This document shows positions 21,800-35,400 of a stretch of DNA of 64,000 bases, piece by piece. Position numbers and translations under genes: made by a program. The notes under the pieces were generated by a model that ran no database searches, was not told the origin of the DNA, and saw nothing but the letters and a program-made list of their open reading frames with translations. Within the stretch, counting starts at the first letter, position 1. Each line of letters opens with the position of its first letter. This stretch comes from Reticulitermes lucifugus (taxonomy: Eukaryota > Arthropoda > Insecta > Blattodea > Rhinotermitidae): positions 1-64,000 of the forward strand of contig JAKCWW010001018.1 of assembly GCA_026260175.1 (NCBI GenBank). Direction: 5' to 3'.

Positions 21800-22464
21800 T
21801 GCAACCCATGCCTATTTGACCTTCACGAAAGATATTTCTTACACATTCACTTCATGCACACAATTCATAGACAAAACTTCACCAGCACAAACGTCGAACA
21901 TCACAAACATCATGCTTCCTTTGCTTCCCCCCACCTCCTTTATATTTCGTGGTGACCAATTAACCACAGCCACCGATATTCAATCCATGCAGCCAGACTT
22001 GAAATCAATTCGGCCAAAACCTGTAAATAATCCATGGACCACAGTTTATTTCAGATTTGAGTATTCTCGTTTGACACAGTCTCGACGTGTTACGAGTTAC
22101 CAGCCTTTCGGAGGAACATGCAGCATCCATCTTTATGATATAAATATTGATCTACACAAGCAGTACCCGAGCCTAGATAATCTGTGACCTGAGCACATAT
22201 TACCTTTCATAGACTAGACACTCCGTGGACACGTAAAACATACTAGATAATCTGTACGTAAAACTACACCAACATATGCGACGCCTACGTGCGTTCCTGT
22301 AGCCGGCAGGGCTCACTGGTTGTAAGCAAAGCATGCTCCTGGTGGTACATTATGGAACTATGTAGCATGACATCGGCCAAGCAGCCTCCTGCTCTGACAT
22401 AACCTCTACTTTAACACCAATCAATTCATAATCACACTTAAAAAAATAGCGAAATTCGAAATTA

Positions 22465-22590
22465 TTACAAACCTACTAAATGCACTTATTAGGAAATATT
22501 ATTTTACATTACATTTTCTCCGATACATATCTGCTGACATCAAAATATAATGTAAAATAATAAGGTATATGTATTGCCTAATATGTGTAT
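22465..22590. mobile_element. Family 1 palindrome, decayed
   Basis: The left side inverts to AATAAGTGCATTTAGTAGGT (the family tail); the right side is AATGTAAAATAATAAGGTAT then ATGTATTGCCTAA, which matches the copy at 25.75 kb. The centre CGATACATATCTGCTGACAT holds what may be ribozyme remnants. Confidence 0.45.
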
Positions 22591-22669
22591 TCAGTTGTTT
22601 TGTAATAGTGATACACTGCACGGACAATGCAGAACACTAAGATCCAAATTATAGTCTTCCTAGTTATGG

Positions 22670-22870
22670 AACTGTGTAGTCTGACTGGTGGGTACAGAGG
22701 TTTTGGTCTGGACATACTGCCTCCATCTTCTGACTGCCTGTGAAGATCGACCAAGAATGCTCCTCCAAAACATTCATAAACATGTACCAGACTACACGGT
22801 GTCCTAACCCAGTCCACATTATGACTCCCCACCATTGTGAGCACCTCAAATCCTATACCAAAGAATATAA
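22670..22870 (+). mobile_element. Palindromic element, family 2
   Basis: Arms GTGTAGTCTGACTGGTGGGT and the inverse near GTACCAGACTACACGGTGTC. The inner plus strand reads TGTGAAGATCGACC...CTCCTCCAAAACATTC, a decayed CTGAAGA...GAAACGTC core. It ends near TGTGAGCACCTCAAATCC, the family tail. Confidence 0.55.
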
Positions 22871-25227
22871 AGAACAAGTGAAGCATGGATGGCAATATCA
22901 CGTTGGGAAAACTGAATTACAGGAAGTGCAGTATGTTTTGATGGATGATTCCTTGGTCATTCAGCCAACAGCATTGCTTTCTTGTAAAGCAAGCAGTTGT
23001 CAACTAAGTACAGAAGCATCCCACATTAAAAAGATCATGGACATTCAGTCTGAGTTTACAAACACCCTAAGCCAGAACAAACCCATCATGAACACCAAAC
23101 CTTATGTAAGATGATGTATCTTCTGCCTATGCCTAGGCCCCCCAACAAATCTCTTCCATTGAGTAGGAGCAAAAGTCACTGAACTTCTTTCTCTTCCATT
23201 AAGTTTCTCTGACCTACAAAACATATAATATCTGAAACCACACATATATGTTACATGCCCTGCAAATCTCTACCTTCTTAATTTTGTAACCTCGACATTA
23301 TTTGGTGAACACTAAATTTTGTTAATGCAGTGTAGTGCATTATCAACCATACTACCGCAATGCACACTCTTCACCCTTTTTCAATGATTTTAAATTATAA
23401 AAATTAAACTTGCACAATAACTTGTTCAAGGACAGTGCTGAGGTAAGAATCACTTAGTTCCTATGGGAAAAAGTTCACCATGACAGCAAAGAGTTCCTTC
23501 TCTTTGTTAACACCAGTGATCTCTCCTTCTCCTCTGGTGAAATTTTCTAAAAAAAAAAAAATACAATATAGAGCACAATATAACATAGCCTACTTGAATA
23601 GACATACAGAAAAATTCTGTGCTAAGACTGGAATACAGTCACACCTGTCAAACACAAAGTGCAACAGACACACAATAGAAAAGTGGTTTTCAACCCATTT
23701 CCGATTTGGCCATTAGGTTTAGGTTAGGCTAGGTTATTTATTTATTTACTTATTTATTTGCAGAAAGTAATGCTCTCCAACCAAACATTTTATCAAGAAT
23801 GTCTCATTCATATCTGTAAGTGAAAATAGGCAATAAAATGGGAAGCTGTCGTGGGTAGAACAGCCATGGCTTGAATTTAACACCTCACCTCCATCAGTTT
23901 TCTCTATTTTGGATCAAAATATAAATTTTATTCCAAACCTTAAATCATGAAACATGGCAGGCAGTAGTCTGCAATCAGTAGGAAGGTGGTTGAGCATGAC
24001 CATCCAGTTGATCCCCACGTCTGTAATACTTCCTTGTTGTCAGCACTTATAATTGCCATTTCAAAATCTTGATTCTCAGTAGTTTTAAGTAAATGGAGCA
24101 TTACCAAGAGACTGACTCAAAACCACCAAATATGCCACTTACAGTTTCCCTGCAATGAAAAGCAGACATATGACTGATAAGCATGTCATTATATTAATTC
24201 AGTATTATATTTATTCATATTTGTCACTGCATGATCTTAGGTTACATTAAGTTATGTTACTTTTTTTACCTTCAGCTTCCATAATGTACAATAACTTGTT
24301 GAGCAACTCTTAGCTTCCCATGATGGACTCTGTTCCAAAGGTTTTTGGTCTGTATTTTTGGCGTTATAAATAAACTTTTCTGTGAAGCTGAACACAAATA
24401 TTGAACAGTCACAGAAAGTAGCTACAAACTGTCTGTAACAGTACTGCCAACATCATGCCCTTCCCATGATATCCTGTGACATTTATTCATATAATTCCAA
24501 CTAAGTGCACTTGTATTTAGTTGGAATTATATAAATAACATGCTTAATGTACGGAATACCAATAATATTCAGATCCTATGACCTATTCCTCATGGCTGTG
24601 TGTGAAGCCTGAATAAAGAAAAAGCCCTAGCCCACTAGGGACTGTTGCGCCATGGAATAAAAAACCCTATTCCTTACACTCCAACAGACACCTAACATAC
24701 TGTCAATAGCAATCACCAGCCAACTGATGGAGGCACCTTCATCCCTCAAACTGTTGTACAACCCAATTAAACCTTCAATATGAGGTGCAGCTAATCACAT
24801 CAAACAGGACTCCTCCAAGGTAATGGTGTGAAGATTCTGATGTGCTAAATACCTTTAGTGCACATACTCCTCATGCACTATGTCACAGCGGACAGCAACG
24901 CAATTGCTTAAAGCTACCTTTCTGGTTCAAAGTCAGCGATCCTGTTCCAGAACACTGGTTGTTGATCATAATGTTATAAACCTTTAGTCGCAAACGTGCC
25001 TTTCTCTGCCATCTATGTGGAACCAAGCACGGCCACTGAGCACCGGCTACAGTAACGCAAGTTAACGCCGCTTCTGGCGTCACAAGATCTTGTTTCCAGG
25101 TGTCCATATCACCGGCACTTGGGTGCTACCAACTTTTGAAGATGAAGGCGTTAGGTTTTTGCGAAATAAATTACCTGCCACATATCTACCAGAAAACCAG
25201 AACCCTCCTCATAATTCTTACATAAGA

Positions 25228-25495
25228 AGGTAAAGTTTTCCCTGTCCACGCCATGAAGACATAGGGGAGAGCAGAGGTTTGACTTCATTCATCCGTAACC
25301 TCCGCTTTAGATGCAGTGGATCGGTAAACGCCACTTCCCAGAGGTTTTACCTCCAAGAAAGAGCTCTGGAGGCTGGGTGGGTCCCACTGCCAAGCTGAAA
25401 ATTTTTGGACAACAGAAAATACCTCACCCCTTCCAGAACTGGAACCCAAAACTTTGAACCCATAGCCTAGTCACTATACCAATTACCACGGATTG
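25228..25495 (-). mobile_element. (TTTAC)-tailed tRNA-SINE
   Basis: AGGTAAAGTTTTCCCTGTCC at the low end is the family tail; the high end has GGAACCCAAAACTTTGAACC and CCATAGCCTAGTCACTATAC, inverse of the tRNA-like head. No target-site duplication recognised. Confidence 0.65.
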
Positions 25496-25699
25496 TTGTG
25501 CACGGATCATCTATCTACTCCTGGTCCTAGATAATCTGTGGGGTCCTGCTTTTGTACTGGTACATGGATGCTTGATTAGAGCTATCTGTCCCTATCATGG
25601 TTCACGTCTCTAGTACCAAAATTTCTTGTACTTGGAGGGAAACATGATTTACAACCTCCAATGAAAATGTGTACTCATGTATCGTATATAATCCCTAAA

Positions 25700-25800
25700 A
25701 TTTTATATCTCTCATGATGGCTCAGTCAGAGTCGAAGCATATCGAAGGAAGTTAATGTAAAATAATAAAGTGTACATACATTGCCTAAAAAGTGAAATTT
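25700..25800 (+). mobile_element. Family 1 single-arm copy, decayed core
   Basis: CATGATGGCTCAGTCAGAGT then CGAAGCATATCG is a decayed core (CTGATGA becomes CTCATGA, GAAAC becomes GAAGC) and AATAATAAAGTGTACATACA the decayed tail. Shares AATGTAAAATAATAA and CATTGCCTAA with 22.55 kb. Confidence 0.45.
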
Positions 25801-26165
25801 GTTCGAATGTGATACATATTAAATACATGGAAAATGCAAATTTTAGGAGCATAAATATGAAGCAGTGGATAATAACGTATTCGTCCAGGTGTCACAAAAA
25901 AGCGAAATGTTTTTCAGCCATTCGTCACATTTTAATCGCTTCCTCCGTCAACACAAATACAATTACAAAAACCTGTTTGGCAGGGGTTGGATGTATCCAT
26001 GACAGATTCGCAGCTTTCGCACGTTATCTCACTCTGCAATTTAATTCTGTACTGTTGGCGCAACTGCATGCAATGTTTAATAGTATTTGTCTTACCATAT
26101 ACGTGTTTCCGTTCGGTGGACGCTAGTGTCGTGTTATAAATATTTTAATTTTTTTTCGTACATGA

Positions 26166-26426
26166 ATGGTTTCGGCAATGTTACGATTCTGTATTAGATA
26201 TATAATTGTTGTTATCTTAATGATAAAATGTAATGCAGCTACATTTGATTCAGTTAATCCTGATATTGCTGTAAAAAGCGTGGATCGGTCTATCGACTTG
26301 GCATCTCAACTGGTGAAAGTATCACACAAAATAACACTACACAATAATGGGAAAGGTGCAGTGAGAAGCTTTTTGTTCGCAGTGGAACCCGAAGTCAAAG
26401 ACAGTTTGTCATATATAGGAGCACAG
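26166..26426 (+). CDS. RPN1: RPN1 coding exon 1 (signal peptide; GC donor)
   Basis: 87 codons from ATG through SYIGAQ. The exon ends CAG|GCAAGT, a GC donor with an otherwise ideal consensus. The nearest GT (two bases further on) would put exon 2 out of frame. Exon 2 resumes in phase 0 with [13 protein letters not shown]. Confidence 0.9.
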
Positions 26427-29400
26427 GCAAGTACACTTTATTCAGTTTAACACGTGCAGTATATTTGGCAGGAGCGGCTTTTACCGGTGTTGCCGGTCGA
26501 CCCTTGCCACGTATTTATTTAATCAGGTTGAAGGGGCAGGAATGAATGAACATTGAATTATTACATGCGTTGTGGCAGTGTTGTATTATGGAGGTCAGAC
26601 TTAGGTGGAACACGGAAAAATTAATTATTTTTTTAGTGTGTTATGCTTCTTCACATGAGATTGAATACCATAAATTTGCAATTGTCTTGGGGGGGGGGCG
26701 ATGTATATAAAGTCATTTAGAAATGAGTGACGCCTGGGATGGGTGAGTGGGAAGACAGAGTACCAGAAGTTTGGACAGTTATGTGCTGGTTGACTCGACA
26801 CTCAAAAGACAATCAGTTATATACTACTTGAATTATTGTATGTTTTCTGTCTATTTTGATTGTTGTTGTTACTGGATGTTAATTTATATATTACTATATT
26901 CATCGACAAAAAATGTATATGCCCTTTTTGCAATAGATGTGTCTTTTTAAGTGTCTCAATTATTTACTTCATTTTCTTGTAATTTTTCATAGATGTGTTA
27001 ATTTCCGCAGTGTAGCATAATCACTGTAGCAACCATTTTGAGATTTGAGGTGTGATTGGGGGCATTTTTTTGATACTAAGCTTTCTTCTGTTAGAAAATG
27101 TTATATGGGGAGAAAGTATTTATGCACTGTACCTTTTTGAATAATATGTATTTTTTCATTTATTTATTCATCCTTTATTATTTTTAAGTACTTGTAAGGT
27201 ATTCTAAATTGTGTTTAATATTATTTACATAAATTACAGTGATGTTATGATTGCTTAAACTTTGGGTACGTTATCATAGTTTGTAATTTCATGCTTACTG
27301 TGTGTATTTTTTTCCTAGACTGGAGAGGCATCAAAAACTTCCTTGAAACTTTTTGAGACCAAAGTTCAAGGCAATGTCATTAATGCGTTTTGGCGAATTG
27401 AAATGAAAGATGTTCTGAAACATGGAGAGACAACTGTTGTAAGTTATTTTATTTTGCACTGACCTAAAATATGAACACTTGTTTCTTTGTTGATAAGACT
27501 TTAATTTTATCATGTCAGTGAGTACAGCTGAGATAGTTTAGTCCATATAGTGTCTAAGCTGTGGGCTGGTCAACCAAGGTATCACTTAATTCTTGGCAGG
27601 AACAAGAGACTTTTATCTAGAGCATCCAGACTGACTCTGGGTCACACCTAACCTCTTATAAAGTGGGTACTGGGGCTATTTCTTTGGTNGGGGGGGGGGT
27701 TGAGTAGCTGGAGCATGAAGCTGAACACATACCTCCCTCTAATGCCTACATTAAGAATGAGCGGAGCTATGCATCCACTCTTCCATGTGCCTTTACATTT
27801 CTTCACCTTACCAATCAGTGAATAATTTAACTAATAATCTCACATGGAGTTTACACAGAACAGCTTTTGACCAGCAGTCTGCGTTATCAACATTTGTTAA
27901 TTTCACAGGAATCTGTATTGTGTGATGTGACCTTTACAAAAATAACATATCGTGATGTCATCACATCATACGTATTGCTACCCCACCGTACATTCCAGAA
28001 TCTACGTTATAGGCTGGCTTTCTTTCCTACTCGGACTCTTGACCCGTGAAGATGGGACCGATACATTATCCCGAAACGTCGGTAAACAATTACCACACAA
28101 TGCCGCATAATACCGCAGAAGACCGCAGATTTCAAACCATTTTAGTTTTCCATTTTTGTTCCTATAATATTTTTAGATAATGCATAAATGTATAGAAAAT
28201 TTGTCAAGACCTGCCAAAGGTACAGGTAAATGCAGTTGTTAAAACAACTTGGGCTTTTAAATCTAGGTACTGACAGCATCGCTGAGTGAATGAAAAGAAC
28301 ACATAAAATAATAAAAAAAAAAATAAGAACAATAATTTGAACTGCAAAGGATGTACATACCTGACAGAGCTTGTTATGTATTGAAACTTTTCATTGTGAA
28401 CCTGCTGAACATGTAGTTAGCATCTTAAATAATGGAAACAGGCACATGTGATGTGATTTTCAGCTTCATGTGACAAACTTGTTTGGTGGTGGATTAATAT
28501 TATGTAATGAAGCTTGAAAATTTGAACTCACACGTAACAGAACTTTTGAACTGTTGACCTGTCTGTAGTTATATGTACCCCATTGCTGCAGATAATTGAG
28601 AGTACTGTATATAAATACTGATACCATGTTGTAAGTCATGCAACCACAGCTAGGCAATCTGTGCATTTTTGCATGTAGCTGTGCCCTCCATAATAAGTTT
28701 TGAACTGAGTGGCCTGTTTTCATGAAGCTTTAGGAAAATAAAACCATTGAAGGTTTCTGTGTTTCTTCCAACTGTACTGGCACATATTTATATGTAATTT
28801 GAAGTGAGATCTATTTGAACTATTAATTAGCATCTTGAAATTATATGCATTCAAACCATGTGCAACTGGTGTCATTATTTGGATCTGAAATAGGCCTGGC
28901 AATCATGTACATTGTGGATGTTTTATGATAATTTTGTAATCTTGGTAGGAAGGCATTTGAAATTTTATGTAATATGAGGTAATAAATATGTTTGAAATGA
29001 ATGATTTTCTGGGATATGACACTGTATGTATCGCAAAAAATTGTCACCTTGCTACCACTGTGAGAACCTTAAATCTCACATGTTTAAAATAGTTTTGAAA
29101 AACTATTTGTTTACATGTGTGTTATAATGGACTAGACATTTCTGGGTATATCTAGAAAAGAAATGGTAGTTTATGTTTTGCTTAATCTGTTGGTACATAT
29201 ATAACATCTTATTACTGAATAAGATTGAAAGGATGTTGCTGTTATATTTGTTACAGGTGGATGTAGAGACAGTCTATACTCATCTTCTTACCCCTCATCC
29301 AGCTTCTATCACACAAAAAGAGAAGCAGCTTGTATTGTATCACAGCAATCATTATTTCTATTCTCCTTATCATGTGGCAAAGCAAACTACAGTAGTGAAC

Positions 29401-32400
29401 CTGGGTACAAGAAACATTGAGAGCTACACAAAACTAAAGCCAGTTTCTCAGACTGACAATACCATTATGTACGGGCCATATGAGAATATTCCTCAGTTTT
29501 CTGTAGTAAGTATGAATGTATGTGTTACAGGCAACATATTCAATTAGACATTGTATGTAATGTCCCAGAACAACCTCAGGCAAGGTGTGAAATGTGTTCT
29601 GTACATTGCTTAAGCATGCTATGCAGTGCTGGACTTGATACCAGCCATGTATTAAATATGGGCTAAGTAAGGGAAGATTTCCTAGTTCCTTTCGTTATAA
29701 GATTCCAACCTTCCGTTTTTAGAGCCACAAGTTCAGTCTGATTTTTGAACCCAGGTTACAGATCCTTATAACAACCAACAAATGCACTAGATAAAATACA
29801 TATGTAATGTATATTAAAGACATATGTTTTGACAACAAGGAGGATGACAACTTGTTGTCCAAACATATGTAGGGGTCTTTAATATACATTATATATGTAT
29901 TTTATCTAGTGCATTTGTTGGTTGTTATAAGGATTGTGACAGGATGCACGGTATATATAATATAAAGCCAGGTTACAGATACCTGGCTTCCCACCAACTT
30001 TCTTCTCTGTGGTCATTCTGGACGTGTTTCTGTCTTTTACTGTCACATTGTTATCCAAATAGAGGCTGTGGCAGCTAGAAAGAAACACTTGGAAAACTTC
30101 TGCATACCACTGATCATGTGCATGCATCTGGGCATCTAGAGTTGAAGTTGAGTATACTTCCAAATGGGTAGTGCATGTATCATCCCATTCTCTTTCACGG
30201 CGCATATGTGGGCAAGACAAATTTAAGTCTAGGTTTTGTATTATTACCTGACTAGTGCCACTGAAAATTTGCCCAGCTGGTTTTTACAAGGAACCGCATG
30301 CGTGAACATGATACAGCTTTATGCTGTGAATGTGGCTTTCTCCCCCCTACTACTGATGCAAGATGTGATCACTTGTGTAGCTGCATTGATATGAGACATG
30401 TTCCTTATTTTAGCTTCTTTTACTATGTTGGATGGTGTAGGGATCGTAATTGTACTGTGTTCTGCTATGTTAGTGGGAACAAAGGTGTGTGAGTTTTTAG
30501 GCTGTTGCACCAGTGCAGCTGAGGTCTTTATTCTTATGGAATGTGGCACCACATATCTAGACATTTCAACCTTTGAAGCTGAGACTGCTGTGCTGTCTGG
30601 AAATGCTGGTACCTATCACCCAGTGATGTGGCACCAAATCCCAGAAGAATGAAAATCTCGGGAGAAAATGTAATTCACTCAGCTTTTTTAAGCTTGTCTA
30701 CTACGAAATTTTAAAATTCTGCCAGTATTTTAATTGCCATTGCAGGACCCAGTTTAAGAGCAAACTGACGTTTAGTTAATTATTGTGACACCAGTTTTGT
30801 TTGTATGCCCAATTTTTTAGGATAAGATGTCTGTTCATTATGAGAACAATGCTCCATTCCTGGCAATCACGAACTTGGAAAGAGTGATTGAAGTGTCCCA
30901 TTGGGGAAATATTGCCATTGAAGAAACTGTTGATCTGAAACACTGTGGTGCTACTTTAAAGGGGCCATTCTCTCGGTATGATTACCAGAGAGAAGCTCAG
31001 AGTGGTGTGTCTAGTGTGAAGGCCTTCAAGGTATTTATTACATTTAGGAGACTTCACTTAATCTACATAGTTAACAAGATACGCATTTGAAGTCTTAGAT
31101 GCTTTAGTTTAATTGTGACATTAATATTATTTATCTACCTCAATGGTTAATTTTCATGTGAATTTGCCTTCTGAGTTAGTAAATTTGATCTCATAGCAAT
31201 ACTTGAACTGATGGTTGCCCATAATCAAGCAAGAGATATGATAATACAGTTATATGTGATATGTGATAACTCCAATCAGATACGATACATACAGGTATTT
31301 TCATGAAAATACACTCTTTACATAAGTAAAATAAATAATTCATTGTAGGTAAACTTATGGACTTGAAATGTTTAGCCATTTGCATTTTCATTCTTAACAC
31401 CAGAAAAAAGTTGACAGTTAAAAGACATGTGTTCTCTTTTAGTCATGAATCAGAAACATTACTCAGAAATAGATTTAATAGTTTTTTTTACTTAGTAATG
31501 TTCAGAGAGGACACGTGTATACAATATTTTTTAAACATTCATAAAATGTGTTGTTTCCTTAAAGAGAGAGATTTTATGCCCACACAAAGCAACTGGCAAA
31601 ATGATTGTTTTATTATATCCTGCAGCTTACCATTTTGGAAAGCAGACAAAATGATCAGTTTGAACTCAATAATAGTAAGCATTTTCAGAGATTATTCTTC
31701 CTTTGATTTCTCCGTGAACAACATTTTTGTATGAAGTAAATGATTTGAAGTTTTGTACTTTACAGAACATGGATGAGTACACCGCTGTGTTTCATGTTTA
31801 ATCTATATTGATTTAAAACAATTCATTGATTGTATAACTCATCTACAAGCTTTTCAGTTGTACAATATGTGAATGTGTTTGGCTTCATTACAGACAATTC
31901 TCCCAGCAGCTGCAACTGATGCATATTATCGAGATGAAATTGGTAACATCTCCACCTCTCATATGAAAATTTTAAGTGATTCTGTGGAGCTTGATCTCCG
32001 GCCAAGATTTCCACTATTTGGAGGGTGGAAAACACACTATGTTGTTGGATACAATGTTCCAAGCTATGAATACTTATTTAATGGAGGTAATTGTTCCTCT
32101 TTTGAAAAATGACTAGTATTGTGGATTGCTCTTAAGAAGTTTTCCAAGAGACCAAGCAGTACAAAGTACTTAGATGGCAAATCATCTTAAAAGGGTGGGT
32201 TTCAAAATGTGTACAAAATAAACTTTATCCTTTGTGTTAAACTAATGGAATGAACAATAATGGTTTTATTAAGTAAAGGAGCAGTGATGTATAAATTCTG
32301 GGCACCAGGTCACCCATGTGACTAAATTTTGTACAGTTATGCCTAATATTTGTGGGTCCGAAGTATGGAACTTGCTTCATGTCACCTGTCTGGTGCCTAG

Positions 32401-35400
32401 AATTTTGAGGTGGCTTTTAGATTTTTGGAACATTTGTGGACTTTCTGTGTATGAGTATGTTTAATTTAAAGTGTGAATTGTTTATTGTGAAGAACAGGGT
32501 AACACTATGAATTGTGTACGTGTATTTGAATAAAAATCAGTATTTCTTTACATTCACTAACTGCAAGGTCTTCTGTGCATGCACTGTATTATATCATGCA
32601 GCACAATATTTTGAACACTGTAAATGGAATTTAAATGTATTATTCTCATGGTGATGTTTTTATGACTGAAATGATTGTAGTTTCTTAAGCAGGATCTCCA
32701 TGTATGGGAACCGCCATATTTGCAACAAGTAACCCTTGAACTTTAAACCTTTGTTTCATGTATTGAAGAGATGTGTTTTTAAATTGAATCTTACCATTAG
32801 TCTAATTTTTCACGTGCAGGGGATGAGTACTTGCTGAAAATGCGGTTTTTGGATCACGTGTTTGATGATATGGTTGTTGATGAACTTACAACCAAAATAA
32901 TTCTGCCAGAGGGTTCCCAGGATATTCAACTTGCAACTCCATATTCTGTAGAACATTTGCCCAATTCTCTTCATTTTACATATCTCGACACAAAAGGGAG
33001 ACCAGTAGTAATCCTGAGGAAGAAGAACCTTGTTGAGAACCACATTCAGGATTTTGAGGTAAGCCCATGTTAAGCATGGCTGCAGAAGTAATTGGGATAC
33101 CATTGTGTTTCTTTTGGCATTAAAGTCTGTATCTAAAGTTGAAATGATAGGCATTAACTCTTTTATGTAGACAGGTATGTCAGTTTTATGTATATAATTT
33201 ATGTTTGTATATGTCATCAAATATATTGTCAGAGGAGTTAGAGATTGAAGCCAGGATAGTGTAGTCAGTATAATGACTAGGCTACAGGTTGGACAATTAG
33301 ATTTCAAATCCTGGCAGGGGCAAGAGATTAATCTTTTGTCCAAAATGTCCGGGCCAGCTCTGGGGCCCACCCAGCCTTCTATTTAAGGACTACCAGGGGC
33401 TCTTTCCTTGTGGGTTAAGCAGCTGGGGCATGAGACTGATCATGCACCACCATCTAGTGCCAGGGTTAAGAATGAGTGGAGCTATACCTCCAATCCCCCT
33501 AGATACCTTCATGGTGTGTATATGGACAGCTCTAGCTTTATCTTTAGCATATACAGATTACACTGTAAATGTGTGGGGTTGATTTGGGATTGTACTGTAT
33601 TTACTGGTTATGTTTTGAAATAAATCTATAGCTTTTACATCATTTTAAAAATGCTGTTGTTTGCACCTTGTGAACTGTTTGCACAGTGACAATTATTGTA
33701 GTACAACACAACCTATACATATATTATTGTACTTACACTTGTTCTACGTGCTGATTCCATCCATCCACGTAGGGTGATACAGCCCCTACTGGGCCCTGGC
33801 CTCCTTCAAAAGGTGCCTCCATTCTTCTCTATCACCATCTTGCCACCTCCACCCTTGTATTCGTAGGATCTGCAATGCATCTTTCTGGATGCCCTCCCAT
33901 CTTGTTCTTGGTTTTCCTGCTGCTCTTGTGTTGTGGAATTTCCCATTAATAATCTTTTTCATCCTCCATCCTTATGATGTGACCTGCCGCTCCTACTCAT
34001 CTTAATTTCAATATCATCCACAATATTTAGATCTTTGTAAAGACTACACATTTCAGTATTCCATCTAGGATGCCAGTGCCCTTTCTCTTGTATTGGGCCA
34101 TATATTTTTAATATTTTCCTTTCAGTTGTGTGTAGCATATATTCTGCCATTTGTGTTGGGGCTGTGTTCTGATTCCTGTCTCTAAAAATGTAATAGGATA
34201 CCAGGGTTCATATCTTTTAGTTTATTATTGGTACATATTGGTATGAGGTACTTAAATAGAAATATTGATTTATCTGCACGACAGTATTTTATTGTATTAT
34301 TATTATTATTATTATTATTATTACTGTTATTATTATTGTAATATGTAAATAGAGTAATTAATAACAATAATACAATAAAATATTGTGCTGATAAGAAACC
34401 TATACTTCTGTATAAGTACCGCATCATATAGCACAATGGGATGCAAACAATAAAGATACATTGGTATGTTTGAAATATATAATACTGTGTGTAATTTTTG
34501 TCCTGTTTCAGTTGCAGTACAATTTCCCTCGCATCCTAATGTTGCAGGAGCCTTTCCTTGTTGTTCTGGCCTTTTACCTGTTATTCCTATTTGTTATTGT
34601 CTATGTGCGATTAGACTTCTCCATAACTAAGGTGAGTAAAATTCTTATTTAACAATTTCATTGTTATGGATGGAACAGTTGCGTTATACAGCAAAGCATA
34701 CCATATAGTATGGAGAGAATTGTTCACCCAGGCTTACACAGTACTGTAACATGAATGTTTGTTTTAGGAAATTCCATAGTAAACCAAACAATGTGAGATA
34801 TTATCATGTCTGGAAAAGAATACAGTAAAACTTGTTTAGTGACCCTGCATAAGATGTTTTACCATCTAAGATGTTAAAATAATTTAGTTCCAAAATTGTC
34901 CCATGTGATTAACAGATGTGTTGGCATTGTGAAATGTTTCATGCTTAAAGAATTTCCTGATTAAGAAGCCTGAAAAATTAATGATGCAATCTGCTATGGC
35001 TGAAACAGTGGTGGGAAGCCAATGAATTTACAAGATGGTATTGTATTACTTTTACTGTAGCTGAAAATCATGTTTTGACTTCTGGCAGGATGAAGCAGGA
35101 GAGAGTCGTATGAGAGTTGCAGGGTACTGTGAGAAAGTACTGACCCATCAGGATAAACGGGCCAGTACATATACATCTTACAATGAGCTATTGGCCAAGC
35201 TGAAGTCAACCAAGGACATCAATGCATTTCTTGTAAGCATATCAAAATTATGTTTAGTGAAACATTTAATTCAGTAAATTTCTGCTTGCTTTCAGCCTTT
35301 AAAGAACTTAATTTTAACTGAATTCTGAGAAATTGCAACTTACTAAATCATTCCCTTCCAGACTTCAGTGAAGAATGTGAACCTTGAGTACAAGAATGAA

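Larger units (their letters stand above)
21800..26165. other. Intergenic region between divergent phosphatase and RPN1 genes
   Basis: Should contain both promoters. No TATA or initiator motif could be assigned. Contains a family-1 palindrome (22465-22590), a family-2 copy (22670-22870), a SINE (25228-25495) and a decayed family-1 copy (25700-25800). The remaining open frames are unconvincing. Confidence 0.6.
27439..29256 (+). other. RPN1 intron 2
   Basis: GT-AG intron with a sense SINE (27525-27800), a hammerhead-like repeat end (27860-28140) and a partial family-2 tail (28995-29085). Confidence 0.85.
29506..30820 (+). other. RPN1 intron 3
   Basis: GT-AG intron carrying a complete family-1 palindrome (29764-29967) and a family-2 copy (30522-30660). 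The rest is unremarkable. Confidence 0.85.
33059..34511 (+). other. RPN1 intron 6
   Basis: GT-AG intron containing a sense SINE, an antisense LINE 3' end and an ATT microsatellite. Confidence 0.85.

Noticed and set aside
21816-22187. 123-residue plus-strand frame upstream of the phosphatase start
   Set aside because: Lies over the expected 5' UTR/promoter of the opposite gene; no recognisable domain or splice context.
23714-23738. Telomere-like TTAGGTTTAGGTTAGGCTAGG
   Set aside because: Only about four imperfect units of the insect TTAGG repeat; such short runs occur by chance in insect DNA and there is no array.
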